From assembly GCA_022457065.1 (NCBI GenBank), contig JAJGBQ010000002.1, positions 1,860,001 through 1,924,000 of the forward strand: a stretch of 64,000 nucleotides of DNA, given 5' to 3'. The notes under the pieces were generated by a model. That model was not told where the DNA came from, did no database searches, and saw only the letters and a list, made by a program, of their open reading frames with translations. Both the position numbers and the translations under genes were made by a program. Below, in pieces: positions 1 through 11,266 of the stretch (positions are counted from its first letter, which is position 1; each line of letters opens with the position of its first letter). The stretch is from Curvularia sp. ZM96 (taxonomy: Eukaryota > Ascomycota > Dothideomycetes > Pleosporales > Pleosporaceae).

Positions 1-650
1 TTTCGATACTCGTACCCTCGTCGAATGGTGCCGGCGGCTCCAAGTCGTCATCTTCTCCAATGTCCAGGTTCAGGTCATCATCGGGAAGCTCCATGGGTTC
101 CATGCGCGGCTGCTCAATGCTGCCCGAGAGAAACTGGCTGTTGTCCCAATCCGGAACGGTAGTATTTCCGAGGTCAAGACTGCCACTAAGTGGCTGCGAT
201 AGAAGAAAAGAAGGATCCGGCATGGGAGCCAGTAGGTCCAAATCGGTGATCTGATCCGGCAATATCAAGTTGGTGGGGTTGGCGACATGTGTTTGAGCGG
301 GAAGATCGATGTTTCCAGGACGGAAAGCCTGCAGACGCGTCAGTGGCGGCAATACTGGATAGTCAAGCTAAGTTTACCATCTTGATCTTCCACAAAGCTT
401 CATTGCAATCATCTTGCAAGTAATGAGCTTTCTTGTGGTAGATGCGCACTTCTCCAAGAAGGAGCTGCGCGTTCAATCGCAATGCAAGAGGGCCGCCAGC
501 AGCCACCTCTGGTCGAATAATGACCTCGCAACTCTCCGGGATCTTGTGTTGCAACACTTGAGCTTTGGTAAGCTTCTTCTGCTGATTCGAGGCGAGCCAG
601 ACGTGCGCAAGCGCACCCTGCTTGAAGAGGAGATCTTCGGGAAGAAACAT
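1..650 (-). CDS. RAD21: Cohesin kleisin subunit Rad21/Scc1/Mcd1, N-terminal part (runs off left edge)
   Basis: Kleisin that closes the cohesin ring on Smc1/Smc3 and is cut by separase at anaphase. Exon 1 is 378-650 (91 codons) and exon 2 is 1-328, continuing beyond the window. The 49-nt intron 329-377 starts GTAAAC, has an ACTGAC branch and ends CTGCAG; it falls cleanly between codons of KIKM and AFRPGNIDLP. The first 100 residues show the kleisin N-terminal domain: MFLPEDLLFKQGALAHVWLA, KLTKAQVLQ and LLLGEVRIYHKKAHYLQDDC, the Smc3-contacting helices. After residue 100 the chain turns acidic, as in the linker of the family. Separase sites and the Smc1-binding C-terminus lie outside the window. 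The start is the first ATG (648-650) and opens exactly at the conserved MF. A palindromic MluI box sits 75 bp upstream. It could be the meiotic paralogue Rec8, but the motif match is closer to Rad21. Confidence 0.93.
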
Positions 651-2212
651 GGCGGTGGTTGAACGGAGGGGGCGGTGGGTGGGGTGGAGGAAGAGCTGCG
701 CGTCGGGTCGTTGTGTTTATGGCGACGCGTCGCGGGTCACGGGATGCGCAGGCGGTGGAGACGCGCCAGTGACCTCCAGAGTATGTGCCAAGAGTGCGCG
801 CACACGTAGAGATGACAATTAATGTGGGTGAAGGTCGGGCGACGATGGGGTTGCGGATGCGCTTGGTGGTGAAATGATGATGATGCGAGGCTGGTAAGGG
901 CTGGGATCATGGCGTGGCTGCCACGATCCAGCTACCTTCGCTTAGTCATGCGTCTATCCTGGCAAACGTCAAAGAAAGTCAACCTTATATCTCTGCAACC
1001 CCACTATCATCATTATTGTTTTACACACTTGAATAAGCCTATAAACTACGTGATTACCATAGAATCACATGCCATTAATTGGCCCTGTTATGCGGTTGCG
1101 CCAGTGAAAGACGGCAAACCTGCCTTTCCGATGATGAATGAACTACGGTCGACTTTGAACGAGTGGTATTTTTGGTAGCACTGCTTTCAGCTCAACACGC
1201 GATAGCGTATTTCAATATCAATCCTTCGCATAAGAGAAGCTTCCAACAGGTTCTGCGATCTGGCAGTTGCTCCATCATATTGAGCCAATGTATGGATATC
1301 GTACCATGAATCTGGTCGCGCCTCATAGGCCTTGACACAACGACATTACCAACGAAGCGAAACCCTCTACGTTGTTTGACAGTCGCCTCCACAGAATTGT
1401 CGTGTCGGATCAGTTGTGGAACTGGGCTTTGAACATGCCTGCGCCAGTGAACTACTTATACTGTACCTACAAAACCTACAAACCATTTTCAATCAAGAGC
1501 TTTTGTAAAAGATTCCTCGGCTATACCTTGGTACTATACGCTCAGCGAACTTTCTAGTAAAGTACATATTATGGTAAAGTACACGATGGTGGAGGTGCAA
1601 GTGGCTACGTTACTAGCGGCCGCCAGAGACATAACCAGGTGAAATAGAACACATCATTTATTCAATCTCCAGGCACGGCAGCGATGTCTGACGCGCAGCC
1701 ATGACATCACCTGTAAGAAGCCGACGGCGCGCCAGGACTTGGTTATGTCGCGTCGACATGTGCCTGCCAAGCCCAAATGCCGTAGTAGGGCAATGAGTCG
1801 CCGTGCAGTGCTTGGGTGTGCTTATCTTTTGCGGGTTGTGCTGCACGGCTGAAGATCTGTTTCTCTGTTTCAGGTCCCGGCAATGTCGTCGCACAGTGAT
1901 GTTGCGTCAAACAGTTTATGGGATGAAACTCGGGGCTAGACGGCGGAGGGCTCCAGCGCTTGACCCTGGCTAAGGGTACCGATGCTTTGACATTTTAGTC
2001 CCTCTACACCAGACCAACCCCAAACTTCAAAAGACAGGATAAAGCCACTACAACCACAAAATCCTGTCGATTTTGCCCGTCAGCCGCTTTAGCGTGCTCT
2101 TGCTAACAAAAGGCTCAATGCGATAATCGAACGCCTTCGTCATCCTCTACACGCTAATTGTCCACGGACAGGCCACGTTGGACCGCGGCGCACGCCTCCT
2201 GGCCATGCCAAC
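651..2212. other. Intergenic region between divergent RAD21 and PMR1
   Basis: This is a 1.56 kb shared upstream region. Apart from the MluI box near RAD21, I see no gene. Open frames here are short (at most 89 codons) and have no recognisable motif or splice context. Confidence 0.6.
723..732. promoter_or_regulatory. Palindromic MluI cell-cycle box (CGACGCGTCG) upstream of RAD21
   Basis: The core ACGCGT is at 725-730 and is embedded in a 12-bp palindrome, GCGACGCGTCGC. It lies 75-80 bp upstream of the RAD21 ATG. ACGCGT is the binding site of Mbp1/Swi6-type factors in yeasts. Its function here is inferred from position and from similar sites at SLD5 and RFA1. Confidence 0.55.
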
Positions 2213-5200
2213 ATGTCAAAAGCGTCGACACCCTCACTGCCTCTCCACGATGCCTCGAACCCATATTCCAAGTCCTCACGCCCTACGTCGCCAATGCTGC
2301 AACCTCCGGAGCCGCATAAGCGCAGCGCAACAACCTCAGTACGTCATGCGCCTGGCTGACAAGTTGTACCGCACGGCCAACTGAGACGCTGCTAACACAT
2401 ACTCTCACAGTCAGTAACAGCCACATACTCGCTATTATCTGCACAAGATACCGCGCAAAAGCTCTCCACCTCCGTTACACACGGTCTCTCTGCGTCAGAC
2501 GCCTCGGCGCGCATACACATCCATGGCCTCAACGAACTCCCGCATGAAGAGCCCGAGCCGCTCTGGCTGCGGTTTGTCAAGCAGTTCAAGGAGACACTTA
2601 TTATGCTGTTGCTAGGGTCCGCTGCTGTATCCTTCATAATGGGCAATTTGGAAGACGCGTTGAGCATAACGATGGCAGTAACCATTGTCGTCACTGTTGG
2701 CTTTGTACAAGAGTACCGGTCGGAGAAGTCGATCGAGGCTTTGAACCAGTTGGTCCCACATTCTGCACATATAATTCGTGCTGGGACAGAGCCGTCGCGG
2801 GGTGGTCGGACACCCAATGGCACAGCAACAGAGGGTATTGAATTGGACAACCTGAAGGATACTGCGGCCTCGCTATCAGCAGCGGAGCGAAAATCTACCA
2901 CTATCTCTGCGACTTTGTTGGTACCAGGCGATTTGGTACTGTTCCACACAGGCGACCGCATACCGGCCGACATTCGCATCACACACGCTGCCGACCTTAG
3001 CATCGACGAGTCGAACCTTACCGGAGAGAACGAGCCCGTCTCCAAGTCGCCTGATACCATTGCACCTCCTGTAGGGGTTCAACGATCGTCTTCGCCCTTT
3101 TATGCGTCCGAAGCTGCTGGAACCGTCGGTGCAGATATCAGACTCAACGATCAGAAAAACATTGCTTTTATGGGTACTTTGGTCAGATCAGGATATGGAC
3201 AAGGAATCGTTATTGGTACAGGAGGCAACACAGAGTTTGGTGCCATTTCGGCATCCTTGGGTGAGATTGAGAGCCCGAGGACCCCTCTACAGCTTTCCAT
3301 GGATCGGCTGGGCAAGGATCTCAGTTACATGTCGTTTGGCGTCATTGCATTTATTGGTCTGGTAGGATTGTGGCGGGGGTGGGAGTTTCTCGAGGTCTTC
3401 CAGATTGCTGTTTCGCTTGCTGTGGCCGCCATTCCCGAAGGACTGCCAATTATTGTTACTGTTACTCTTGCGTTGGGCGTACTGAGAATGTCCAAGCGCG
3501 ATGCCATTGTCCGACGGCTACCTAGCGTGGAGACGCTGGCCTCGGTCAATGTCATTTGCACTGACAAGACGGGTAAGTTCTATGCATTTGCTGCAATGAT
3601 GTACTTACTAACATTGTCTAGGCACGTTGACAACAAACCACATGACTGTTACCAAAATATGGCATTTTGGAGAGTCTGCTCCCACAGACGTTAAACTGAA
3701 GCACGAGTCTATGGATCTCGATTCACCTACACGCACTATCCTGCGGATCGGAAACATAGTCAACAACGCCCGTCTACTCAGTGATCAAGCTGCGTCGGCT
3801 TCTACAGCAGCTGTTCTCTCCTCAACTTTAGGAGATGACAGCGCCTCAGCTAAAAGCCGATGGGTCGGTCAGCCCACTGATGTCGCCCTTCTTGATCTGA
3901 TTGATGCTTTCGGAGAAGACGATGTGCGGGAAAGGCTCGGCGATCGCAAGTTCGAAACACCATTCAGCTCAGAAAGAAAATGGATGGGTGTCGTGGTTGG
4001 CGGTACTTCTGGTAGCCACACTCCCGGCTCCGAACACAGCTATATCAAGGGTGCACTGGAAAAGATCCTTGATCGCTGCGATACGTACCTCACTGAACAG
4101 GGCAAGGAAGTAGCGTTGGATCAAGCACACAAGCAAGAGGCCATCAAGGCAGCGAATGCCATGGCTCAGGAGGGGTTGCGAGTACTCGGTTTCGCTAGTG
4201 GTGTCTCCAAAGCAAAGAAGAGGAGCGCTAATGGCACCGCCTCTCCAGCCCTGACCACGAGTTCGGGACTTGGCGATGATGAGCACTACCGCGGTCTTGC
4301 GTTTGCTGGCCTTGTAGGCATGAACGATCCTCTACGCAAGGGGGTCGATAGGGCTGTTCGGCGCCTAATGGCTGGCAAAGTCAAGGTCATTATGATTACA
4401 GGTGACGCAGAAACCACGGCTTGTGCCATTGGAAAGAACTTGGGGATGCCGATTACCGCAAACTCGGCCCTTGGACGGTCGGTCATTTGTGGAGATGAAT
4501 TAGATCAAATGAGCGAGGAGGAGCTTGCTCAGGCCATCGCAACGACATCAATCTTTGCACGCACGAGTCCGGATCATAAGATGAAGATTGTTCGTGCACT
4601 GCAGTCACGAGGAGACGTGGTCGCAATGACTGGTGATGGAGTCAACGACGCACCCGCGCTCAAGAAGGCAGATATCGGTATCTCCATGGGCCGATTGGGC
4701 ACAGATGTTGCAAAGGAAGCCGCTGATATGATCTTGACGGACGACAACTTTGCGACAATTTTGAACGCAATCGAAGAAGGAAAGGGCATCTTTTACAACA
4801 TTCAGAACTTCCTCACATTCCAGCTTAGCACCAGTGCAGCCGCCCTGAGCTTGGTTCTCCTCAGCACATTCCTGGGTTTCCCGAATCCGCTCAACGCCAT
4901 GCAGATTCTGTGGATCAGTAAGTCCTCTTCTACATGTTTCTTTGACTTGACTACATGCTAACCAAGACTGCTAGATATTCTCATGGACGGCCCACCTGCA
5001 CAATCGCTCGGTGTCGAGCCTGTTGACCCAGCAGTCATGGCTCTTCCTCCTCGCCCCCGTCAAGCCCGCGTCCTCACCCGCCCTCTAATCCAACGTGTCC
5101 TCCAATCCGCAACCATCATCATGCTCGGTACACTCACAACCTATTACCGGGAAATGTCCGACGACAACATAGTGACAGCGCGTGACACAACCATGACCTT

Positions 5201-5519
5201 TACCTGCTTTGTCCTCTTCGACATGTTCAACGCTCTGACCTGCCGCTCATCCAGCAAGTCTGTTCTTGCTGGTGAAATCGGCGTCTTCGATAACAAAATG
5301 TTCAATTATGCTGTTGCGGGAAGTCTGCTGGGTCAACTAGCCGTGATTTACTTCCCCCCACTGCAAAGCATATTCCAGACTGAAGCACTGAGTCTAGGTG
5401 ACCTGGCGCACCTGATCGCTGTTGCGAGTTGCGTCTTCTGGGCCGACGAGGGCCGCAAATGGTATATACGGTGGAGGAGCAGGCGAGGCTTTGGCGGGGG
5501 TTATAGTACGGTTGTATGA
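2213..5519 (+). CDS. PMR1: Golgi/secretory-pathway Ca2+/Mn2+-transporting P-type ATPase (Pmr1/SPCA)
   Basis: Pumps Ca2+ and Mn2+ into the Golgi lumen at the cost of ATP, supporting glycosylation and secretion. Four exons are 2213-2338, 2411-3572, 3622-4917 and 4975-5519, giving 1042 aa, the usual length for filamentous-fungal Pmr1. All junctions keep frame; intron 2 splits the Gly codon of the phosphorylation motif DKTG/T. Visible motifs are the N-terminal cation-ATPase domain (LPHEEPEPLWLRFVKQFKET), LTGENEP of the actuator near 245, PEGLP of helix M4 near 384 (Ca site), phosphorylated Asp427 in DKTGT, and hinge TGDGVNDAP near 766. The C-terminal exon carries the last membrane helices. The first ATG after an in-frame stop was used, because the short exon 1 joins in frame to the conserved domain. 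A SERCA-type pump is unlikely given the compact length and the PMR1-like N-terminus. Confidence 0.95.
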
Positions 5520-6758
5520 TGAGACATAGAATAGATTGGTGTTGGTTGGAGGGGTGTTGCTCTTTTATTGGCTGAAAACGAGCTTTGTTAGACGGATTGC
5601 ATAGCGCTTAGCTGTATTGCTATATTGCTGTTTATGTGCCTGTTGTCTTGTTGTCGAAAATGCTGCTGATAGCAATGTCAAACGGCAGTATGACAATCTT
5701 CCACTATCTTGTATATATTGCTATAAGAAGCTGTGAGTAAGTGTTTCTTGATCTGTCAGATCTCATGGTGGTACATTCGAGACACTGGCCTGGCTGCTGA
5801 AGTATTGGTCAAGTGTCTTGCTGAGAGAGAGACAATGTTGTTTTTTTCGGAAACCGACGAAGTTTTACTATCAGAAGAACGGTGACTATCACATTTGGGA
5901 CCATGGAGCAGAACATTTCATGAAACAACAGAGTAAAGTCAAAGCCATTGTAGCACCAGACGAAAGGCAGTCGCGTCATGAATGGAACAGAAAAGGGCAA
6001 TGGTTGCTGGTGTGACTTGTGGGAGCGGGACCTGACAGGTTCTCTGACAGTCTTTTTTCCTGCTTCATGTCACGCCGTGGTTCATGCCCCCACTATTGGG
6101 TCTAACTGTATAGCTCTCTTGTCGCCGTATTGGAGACGCTGGGCTCAACGACCGCAGGTAGTACCCATATGCTGCTTACTCGGTGCCGCTAGCAAGGGCC
6201 ATTACTCCTCGGAGAGCTTCTTAGGCCGACGGTTCCCTATGCAGATGGAAAAAGTTGTGGTGCTTTGCAATCAGGAGGCGGCGCAGTCAGGTGTGGCTAT
6301 GAGCGAAGGATCCGAGGCGACCAGTCGTATGGCTGAACGCGCAACGAAACCGATGGGCCGAGCCACGCTGAGGATCGCTTGTTAGCGGCTGCTTAGGAGG
6401 ATTGCTTGTTGTAGTAGGTATAGTAGCTTTGCTAGCTGACATGGCCTCAGGCGGCCTTACGCCATGCAAGCCACTGCCGCCCGGCCAGTACAATATCATA
6501 CAACAGTACACGTCTCAACGGCTCGATTGGGAACACAAAGATCCGTATTCCTAGCAAGCCGTCCGGTTGAATATGTTTCCATTCTCTTGGGTCTCGTACA
6601 CTCAGCCTCAATGTCTACGACAATGAAAAACAGTGCCTCTTTTTTTAGGATCAATAACGGCTTCATTTGGATATCTATATAGTAGAATGACATGTTTACA
6701 TTGTCTCACTACACACGTCACAGACTCACTCAATCGGTTCTCCATCTGCTGCTGTGCG
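5520..6758. other. Intergenic region, PMR1 3' side / RTA1-like promoter
   Basis: 1.2 kb without a convincing gene on either strand. The 135-codon frame at 5978-6385 has no motif and Cys/Arg-rich composition typical of chance frames. The last 100 bp hold the pyrimidine-rich leader of the next gene. Confidence 0.5.
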
Positions 6759-8251
6759 ATGAGACTCTCACTCCCTATTCTCAGCATCTTGCTGCTGCCT
6801 CTTCTCTCTACTGCTTCACCCACTCCCACCTCTCTAGCTCCTATTACTCAAGATGCTATTCCATCGATACCCGTGGCCACACCACCGCCTCAACGCCGCG
6901 AAGATATAAGCATTCCACCCGTATCTATCCCGCCCATATCCATCCCGCCAGTCTCTATCCCCTCCCGCAAACCCTACACACGAGAACCCTACACCCGCAT
7001 CGAAACCTGCACACCAGGCTTCCCCGCCTATGCAACGCCCGGAGTAGACGGCTACGTGCCGAAAGAAGCATGTAACGCCTTGTGGGCCTACTTCCCCAAC
7101 TTTGCTGCGGCTGTAGCCTTCTCCGCCTTATTCGGTGTGCTTACTCTGGTGCACATTGGTCAAGCAACCGTGTACCGCAACGGCTTCTGCTGGGTCGTCA
7201 TCATGGCCGGACTGTGGGAAACAGGGGCTTATGCTTTTCGCGCTCTGGGTTCAAAAGATCAGCAATCGTCTGGTATTGCGCTTGTGGCTTCGATTTTGGT
7301 ATTGGTGGCGCCGGTTTGTAAGTGTGTCGAGTTGTGAGAGACAACAACAATCAACCTGTTTAGTTTCTAACATCTTCTTTCTCAGGGGTCAATGCCTTTG
7401 CGTACATGGTTTTCGCCCGCATAGTTCATTTTTACTCGCCTACTCGCAAGGTCTTTTACTTGTCGCCTTCGGTCCTGGCGCTCATCTTCGTCACGCTCGA
7501 CATCGTTTCGTTCGTCGTTCAGCTTATTGGTGGCGGCATGGCAGGTCCTGGCGCAAGTCCTGAGTCACTGAAAAAAGGTCTGGATATCTACATGGGCGGG
7601 ATTGGTATGCAGGAGGGCTTCGTTGTCTTATTCCTCGGCCTGGTCATCAAGTTTCACCGCGACCAGCTTCAAGCTGAGAGAACGGGGCGGGTGAGTGCGG
7701 ATAAGACTAGTGGCTGGAGATGGTTGATTTGGGCACTGTATATATGCCTGCTCGCCATCACTGTTCGTATCGTCTACCGCCTCGCTGAGTTCTCTGCTGG
7801 CCTGGGCCCAAGCAACCCGCTTCCGAGTAACGAGCCCCTCTTGTACGTCCTGGAATCGGCACCAATGTGGCTGGCTCTTCTTGTATGGAATGTCGTCCAT
7901 CCAGGTCGCTTCATCAAGGGTCCGGATGCAAAACTGCCACGCTCATGGCTATCTCGCCATCTCTGCTGCTGTTGCCATAGGCGCCGCTGCGACGAATGCC
8001 GTGGTAAACTCGGACACGACGGACCGCACCACCACCACCACTTTGGAAGGGATTCAGGAATGGATGATCACCAGGAAATGCTGCCTATCTCGAAGAATAG
8101 CAGGGTTAGCGTTGCTGCAGCTCCAGCAAGCCCTTTTCTAGACACGCCGTCGAATCAGGAGCAGCTTCGTCTGCGTCCATCACCGGATGCTGGCTACCAT
8201 CGCGATGTCAGTCCGGAGCCGTCCATATATACTGCTTACCGTCCTAGATAG
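6759..8251 (+). CDS. RTA1-like seven-helix membrane protein with proline-rich N-terminal extension
   Basis: Member of the fungal RTA1/RSB1 family, plasma-membrane proteins linked to lipid translocation and resistance to sterol or sphingoid-base stress. Exons are 6759-7317 and 7386-8251 (474 aa). The 68-nt intron splits a Trp codon (APV/W/VNAF). Residues 1-20 form a hydrophobic signal-like segment (LSLPILSILLLPLLST). About residues 48-66 form an Ile-Pro-Pro repeat of the type SIPPVSIPPISIPPVSIP. From about residue 100 there are seven hydrophobic helices with the family landmarks YVPKEACNALWAYFPN, FAYMVFARIVHFY and LDIVSFVVQLIGGG. The cytoplasmic tail holds a Cys/His-rich stretch (HLCCCCHRRRCDEC) followed by five consecutive His. 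The ATG at 6759 directly opens the signal-like segment. Substrate is unknown; neighbours give no hint. Confidence 0.85.
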
Positions 8252-9106
8252 TATCTGGGTGGAGGGGAAGTGGTTCGGTTTGTAGGCATGATTCGTCTGT
8301 CTGGACAGTACGACGGATGGATATTTGCGATTACTATAGAGTTACAATTGTGGAAGGACTTGAAGTAGATTTTTGTATTAAATAATGGGATCTTACATTT
8401 CACGCACTTTAAGGAAGTAGTAAAGTTCACTTATTTGTGGTTTTTCGAACAAGCAAAAAGAATATTGAGAAAAATTGTTCATGTCCCAAACACTGGAGAT
8501 TTGCATCTTGGAAGTTGAGGTAGAGTAGGTTTACCAAATGGATAAGGTTGCTTAATGTATGAGCAGCATCCGCTTATGAGCCGGGTTTCTCCGTTACCAG
8601 CGGTTAGTTGAGCATGTCCGTACGATAGTTTTTGTTGACGGCGCAAACCTGTTTGGTCAAATCAAATCGTTTGGCGGAGACTTCATAGGTGAGTTTAGGG
8701 TGATTATTCATGGCATCCATCCATCCCTTATGGAAATACAAGATGTGGTTCTAACGTATCTCATTTTCTTTCGTGTGTGGATAGTTGAGGAACTATTCTC
8801 CTTACATTTTTATCCCTCTGTGCTTTTCACGGGTTGATGGGGAAAAAGCATCCTGTCATTCCCGTTTTTCTCTCGGTGCCATGGAGGGGCTATCTTCGTG
8901 ATCATGCCATGTTCATGTACAGGCCCTTCAAACCCCAACAATGCAGACTGTGCATACGTACGTCCCATGTGCCGCAAGCCTGGCCAAAGACTGCAGGTTG
9001 CACTAACATATGGAACGCACCAGGCCTCCATATGTTGCATATTCTCTCTTCCTTCTCTTCCTTCTCCCACACACCCAGCTCCGTATTACCGTGATGTCCC
9101 CCACTC
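8252..9106. other. Intergenic region between convergent RTA1-like gene and SLD5
   Basis: 855 bp between two 3' ends, AT-richer than the flanking genes. I see no coding potential, RNA gene or repeat here. Confidence 0.55.
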
Positions 9107-9995
9107 CTAAATCAACTCCACATCTCCTGTGCCACACCCAACACACCATGCTCTTACCGCGCTCCATCTGACCACCCAGACATCCCCGCGCTTCATCTCA
9201 AACCTTCTATCCGTACCCTCTACAAAAATCTCCCCGACATCCCTCAGCGCACGTACAAAAACGGCCTTGTCCTCGTCGGGCTTATCCACCATGCTAATCC
9301 CACCCGTGGTATCATCGAGGCGTTGCAGTGAAGCAGGAAACTGTGAGAGAAACGAGGACGAGTAGTGTGATGAGAGGAGCGCTTGGTGGGAAACTAAGTA
9401 CTGGTATTCAGAGGGGGAAAGGAGCGGAGTGGGTGTTTCGAGCGAGGCTGTGTGCAGCGATTGGATGTGCAGAGGGTGTGCGTCGATCTGTCAAAATGTC
9501 TGTGTCAGTTCGTTCGCATGGATATATAATGTGGAAAAAAAGCGTAGGTGCATGGATGATGCCAGTAGGGTAGTTCGACGCTCACTCACCTTTTTTATCC
9601 TTGCCCTTAAAAAACTCCGGACCAGGAACTTGAATCTCTCGAGTTCGGTTTGGATGATGATGAGCTTGAAGTTGGTCTTTGGGTCCATATTACCCGTCTG
9701 GTCTTCGACAAGTTCAATCTGACTGCATCATTAGTTACTCGTCTAGTCTCGGCATGGCCCAATTGCTTCTTCTTCGTATTGATAACGCCGTTGAGCCAAC
9801 GCTTGCGTTATGACCACCAGGACTCACCTGCTTCCCGATGCGGTCCAGGACTCTAGCCATGAGGTCTGTCGGCCACGGCAAGATCTCGGGCGCCACTCTC
9901 TCGGCGACCCAGCATCTCGTTAGTTCTTGTAAATCGCGCGATTCCTGGGGTGTGGAATCGACGGCTACCTCGGCAAGCAAATCGTCGATATCCAT
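9107..9995 (-). CDS. SLD5: GINS complex subunit Sld5
   Basis: Sld5 joins Psf1-3 in GINS, part of the CMG replicative helicase. Three exons are 9828-9995 (56 codons), 9590-9718 (43 codons) and 9107-9487 (126 codons plus stop), giving 225 aa, the normal size. Both introns lie between codons. The alpha-helical A domain is clear: MDIDDLLAEVA, WVAERVAPEILPWPTDLMAR, then MDPKTNFKLIIIQTELERFK and FLVRSFLRARIKK, which is the most conserved Sld5 segment. The small C-terminal beta domain follows (ALRDVGEIFVEGTDRRFEMK, GDVWVVRWSAV). The start is the only ATG ahead of MDIDDLL. An ACGCGT box 96 bp upstream suggests S-phase expression. Its downstream neighbour, the RTA1-like gene, is convergent and unrelated. 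Confidence 0.94.
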
Positions 9996-11266
9996 TTTTG
10001 CCCGTGTTCCAAACCGATGGTTAAATTTAACGGTTTTTTTCTATGGACACAAAGCAATGTTTTGCATTAGTAGGTGTGGGTGCTCTGGGCACGCGTTTAC
10101 CTGCGCGCGTTGTACCTTTGAAAAGAGTGAGGTCCGTGTACCTAGCAGTTGACTTGTAGCGGTCGGAGGTCGGAGCTTTTGGGTCGAAGTGGGGCAAAAG
10201 CAAAAAATAGTAGCAACTGGTACATGTGAATCCACCCAGCAAGGCGTCGCTTGTTGCTGAGACCGTGGATTGAAAGATGCGGTGGCGACGGCGATCACCA
10301 GGATTTCGTCGACGCACGCACACGGAGGCTGGCGTGCAGCATGCAGCGTGGTGAGGTTTGGTGGGGAAGCTTGTTTGGGGGATGCGGGGCGATGCCACTA
10401 GCGCGAAACATGTGAAGACCTCACCCGTCCCGTCCTCGTCAGCATGTATGAGACACCTAGAGCCTTTCCGTCGCAACAGACATGCCGGATATGGCACAAG
10501 GCAACACGTCGACCGGAAACGAGAACAGCGCGTCCCACTCGGACCACCCAGGTGGTAGCGACAGGCAGTCAACAGGGGCGGATACATGGGGGGTATTCGT
10601 TTTTCATTGTCTTGTTGGCTAGTCACACTACGGCTAAGAGGCCAAGGACAGGAATCCAGTCTGAGCACTGCAAAGGGGACCAAACAGAGAAGTGATTAAG
10701 GAGATTGATTATGAAATACTGGTAAGGAGCGTGGTAGAGGCACGTAGGCCTAGGGGTGTATGTGGCTTCGTGATGATTCTTAGATTTTAGTTCAAAGAGA
10801 ACAAGGGGCAGAGCATTTCCCAGCTCTGCACCGCCAAAGGAAAACAATTCCGGATGAGGATGGGCAGTGGTAACAAAGGAAACGAATGGGCTTGCGGGCA
10901 GACTGGCTCATGCTGCACAACGCTCGCCGTAGACCAGGTGGGTATCCAGCAATCCCACCATACAAATGGTAAAACTTATGCCCGGGCCCTTGGCTCCGCG
11001 ACATGGGGTATAGAAACGAAAACGGGGACAGGACACCCCGAAGATCAGATGCAGACTGTGTTCTCTGTGGAGAAAATCCCGGGACAATGCAGAACAAAGG
11101 AAATCGCTTGAACGCCCCGGTAAATGGAAGTGAAGAAAGGACAAAACGCCGATGCTGTGGGGAGCCCATGCTGATGCAGCAACCATTGATGATAACGCCG
11201 TAAATCGATCCGCCGTAAGTGAGTTTGGTATCGTTATTGCGGCCAAAAGGCCAGTGTGAGGGTTGG
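9996..11266. other. Intergenic region between CDC25 stop and SLD5 start
   Basis: 1.27 kb holding the SLD5 promoter and presumably the CDC25 3' UTR. A 218-codon reverse frame at 10027-10683 is Cys/Arg/Pro-rich with no family signature and I do not consider it a gene. Confidence 0.5.
10091..10096. promoter_or_regulatory. MluI cell-cycle box (ACGCGT) upstream of SLD5
   Basis: A single ACGCGT 96 bp upstream of the SLD5 ATG, without the extended palindrome seen at RAD21 and RFA1. The spacing is similar to those two genes. Role inferred. Confidence 0.45.

Noticed and set aside
329..377. A shorter 23-nt intron in RAD21 using the first CAG
   Set aside because: Too short to splice; the 49-nt version has a branch site and restores the conserved KIKM-AFRPG junction.
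2392..3060. 222-codon frame antisense to PMR1
   Set aside because: Shadow of a conserved ATPase exon; no family signature of its own.
10027..10683. 218-codon minus-strand frame between SLD5 and CDC25
   Set aside because: Composition like translated non-coding DNA (Cys/Arg/Thr/Pro-rich); no start context or motif.
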